Part shown: positions 63,118-64,000 of the stretch, one piece after another
How the letters are laid out: each line of letters opens with the position of its first letter
Position numbering within the stretch: position 1 is the first letter of the stretch
The notes under the pieces: model-generated
What the model was told of the DNA's origin: nothing
Database searches by the model: none
Seen by the model: only the letters and a program-made list of their open reading frames with translations
NCBI RefSeq assembly: GCF_023015805.1
Contig: NZ_JALKBA010000005.1
Location: 124,001 to 188,000, forward strand
Source: Cellulophaga sp. F20128
GTDB lineage: Bacteria > Bacteroidota > Bacteroidia > Flavobacteriales > Flavobacteriaceae
Direction: 5' to 3'
DNA: 64,000 nucleotides
Translations under genes and position numbers: made by a program

Positions 63118-64000
63118 ATGAACAAAAAAAAACTACTCCTAATAGGGATACCAGTACTCCTGTTAATTGTTGGCTACACATTCTTCGGAGGAACCAGTGA
63201 TGAAGACGTTGCCATTACCACAACCGTTGTAAAAGGTGATTTTTTAAATGAAGTCATTATCTCGGGCGAAGCCCAATCTACCAGTTCTCAAAACATAGAT
63301 GGGCCTTCAGAAATGCGGAATTACAATCTATACGATGTAAAAATTCAAGACTTAATACCAGAAGGTACCATTGTTAAAAAAGGCGATTATGTTGGCAAAT
63401 TAGACCAATCTGGTGTCAATGGAAAAATTATAGATGAGCGCTTAAATCTAGAAACGGCACAGTCTCAATATACACAGCAACAATTAGACACCACACTTTC
63501 TTTAAAGCAAGAACGCACGGCCATAAAAGATTTGCTTTTTAACATCCAAGAAGATGAATTAGAATTAAAACAATCCATTTACGAGCCGCCAGCAACCATT
63601 AGAAAATTAGAAATAAATATAGAGCGATCTCAAAGAGATTTAAAAGAAAAAAAAGAAGATTATTCTATTATAGAAAGAAAAGCCATCGCAAAAATGGTCG
63701 GTGTTGCCAATCAGGTTTCCAAAACGCAAAAGCGGTTGGATGAACTAATTGAATTACAAAAATCTTTTACCATATATTCTGATGCCGACGGAATGATAAC
63801 TTATCTAAAGCGAGGCTCTAGTAAAAGGCAAACTGGATCTGGCATTAGCCCATGGGATCCTACAATTGCCACACTACCCGATTTAACCAAAATGGAATCT
63901 AAAACCTATTCTAACGAGGTAGATATTCGTAAAATCAAAGAAGACCTCCCCGTTACTGTAGGCTTTGATGCTTTCCCTAACATTACACTAAAAGGTAAAG
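63118..64000 (+). CDS. RND-type efflux periplasmic adaptor (membrane-fusion protein), 3' end outside window
   Basis: 294 residues visible, open to the right edge. A signal/TM segment (KLLLIGIPVLLLIVGYTFF) is followed by a first lipoyl half-domain (VVKGDFLNEVIISGEAQ; DLIPEGTIVKKGDYVGKLD), a long coiled-coil hairpin (about 105-215, e.g. LNLETAQSQYTQQQLDTT; RDLKEKKEDYSIIERKAIAK) and the returning lipoyl part (FTIYSDADGMITYLKRG). This is the order of HlyD/MacA/CusB-type adaptors that link an inner-membrane pump to an outer-membrane channel. The pump genes should lie downstream, outside this window. The MFP of MacA type (ABC pump) is as possible as RND. Confidence 0.85.
   Translation, partial: MNKKKLLLIGIPVLLLIVGYTFFGGTSDEDVAITTTVVKGDFLNEVIISGEAQSTSSQNIDGPSEMRNYNLYDVKIQDLIPEGTIVKKGDYVGKLDQSGVNGKIIDERLNLETAQSQYTQQQLDTTLSLKQERTAIKDLLFNIQEDELELKQSIYEPPATIRKLEINIERSQRDLKEKKEDYSIIERKAIAKMVGVANQVSKTQKRLDELIELQKSFTIYSDADGMITYLKRGSSKRQTGSGISPWDPTIATLPDLTKMESKTYSNEVDIRKIKEDLPVTVGFDAFPNITLKGK

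Noticed and set aside
1-64000. tRNA, rRNA, CRISPR array, insertion sequence or prophage genes
   Set aside because: Looked for on both strands by eye; no cloverleaf-like segments, spaced repeats, transposase or phage proteins were seen. A dedicated scan could still reveal a small RNA.

Overview
The window reads as chromosomal sequence from a marine-type member of the Flavobacteriaceae (Bacteroidota). The evidence is the AT-rich base composition, promoter -7 elements of the Bacteroidota type (TAnnTTTG), many lipoproteins with short lipoboxes, ECF sigma/anti-sigma pairs, 2TM-domain proteins, TonB-plug/macroglobulin surface proteins, DUF4331 proteins and a LETM1-related protein. Genes lie on both strands and are densely packed, with well-formed terminator hairpins between convergent units. 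I see no rRNA or tRNA gene, insertion sequence, prophage or CRISPR array.

Layout. 1-278: 3' end of an MsbA-like ABC exporter. 410-1949: an ECF sigma factor, a one-TM putative anti-sigma protein and a secreted sensor-like protein, closely packed. 1979-8837: BNR-repeat lipoprotein, RsmB-type RNA methyltransferase, His-rich secreted protein and purL. 9010-10165: a HipA-like kinase/DUF3037 gene pair. 10533-13087: YceI, porin, YceI. 13324-21352: a fatty-acid degradation block (acyl-CoA synthetase, MarR regulator, FadN-, FadA- and FadE-type enzymes) with a perfect 24-bp palindrome at the MarR promoter. 21602-25715: divergent GH15 trehalase-like enzyme and bifunctional trehalose-6-phosphate synthase/phosphatase, followed by an overlapping MFS transporter, M28 peptidase and sulfatase series (25738-29755). 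29930-36501: FKBP, M1 and M16 peptidases, secreted DinB-like and YdeI-like proteins. 36535-42365: two tandem paralogous ~960-residue macroglobulin/TonB-plug proteins. 42449-45134: MoxR/ChlI-type AAA+ ATPase and VWA protein. 45290-51606: PepSY membrane protein, YceI lipoprotein, SigK/RskA-type sigma/anti-sigma pair, a 46-residue membrane protein not called by standard length cut-offs, a TPR lipoprotein and two half-length DUF4331 proteins. 51750-56220: LETM1-related protein, then a LytTR response regulator, three small 2TM proteins and a LytS-type histidine kinase that itself ends in a 2TM domain. 56474-64000: RluF, a nuclease-fold enzyme, PaiB-like protein, APC permease, phosphoesterase, DUF2141 protein, Dps, and the start of an RND-type membrane-fusion protein.

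Most of the window is core metabolism and envelope biology. The parts most worth a second look are the MarR/fad palindrome, the 2TM-LytS-LytTR array, the tandem plug proteins, the HipA-like/DUF3037 pair, and the sigma/anti-sigma-DUF4331-TPR neighbourhood. All functional statements are from sequence reading alone; no database search was run.
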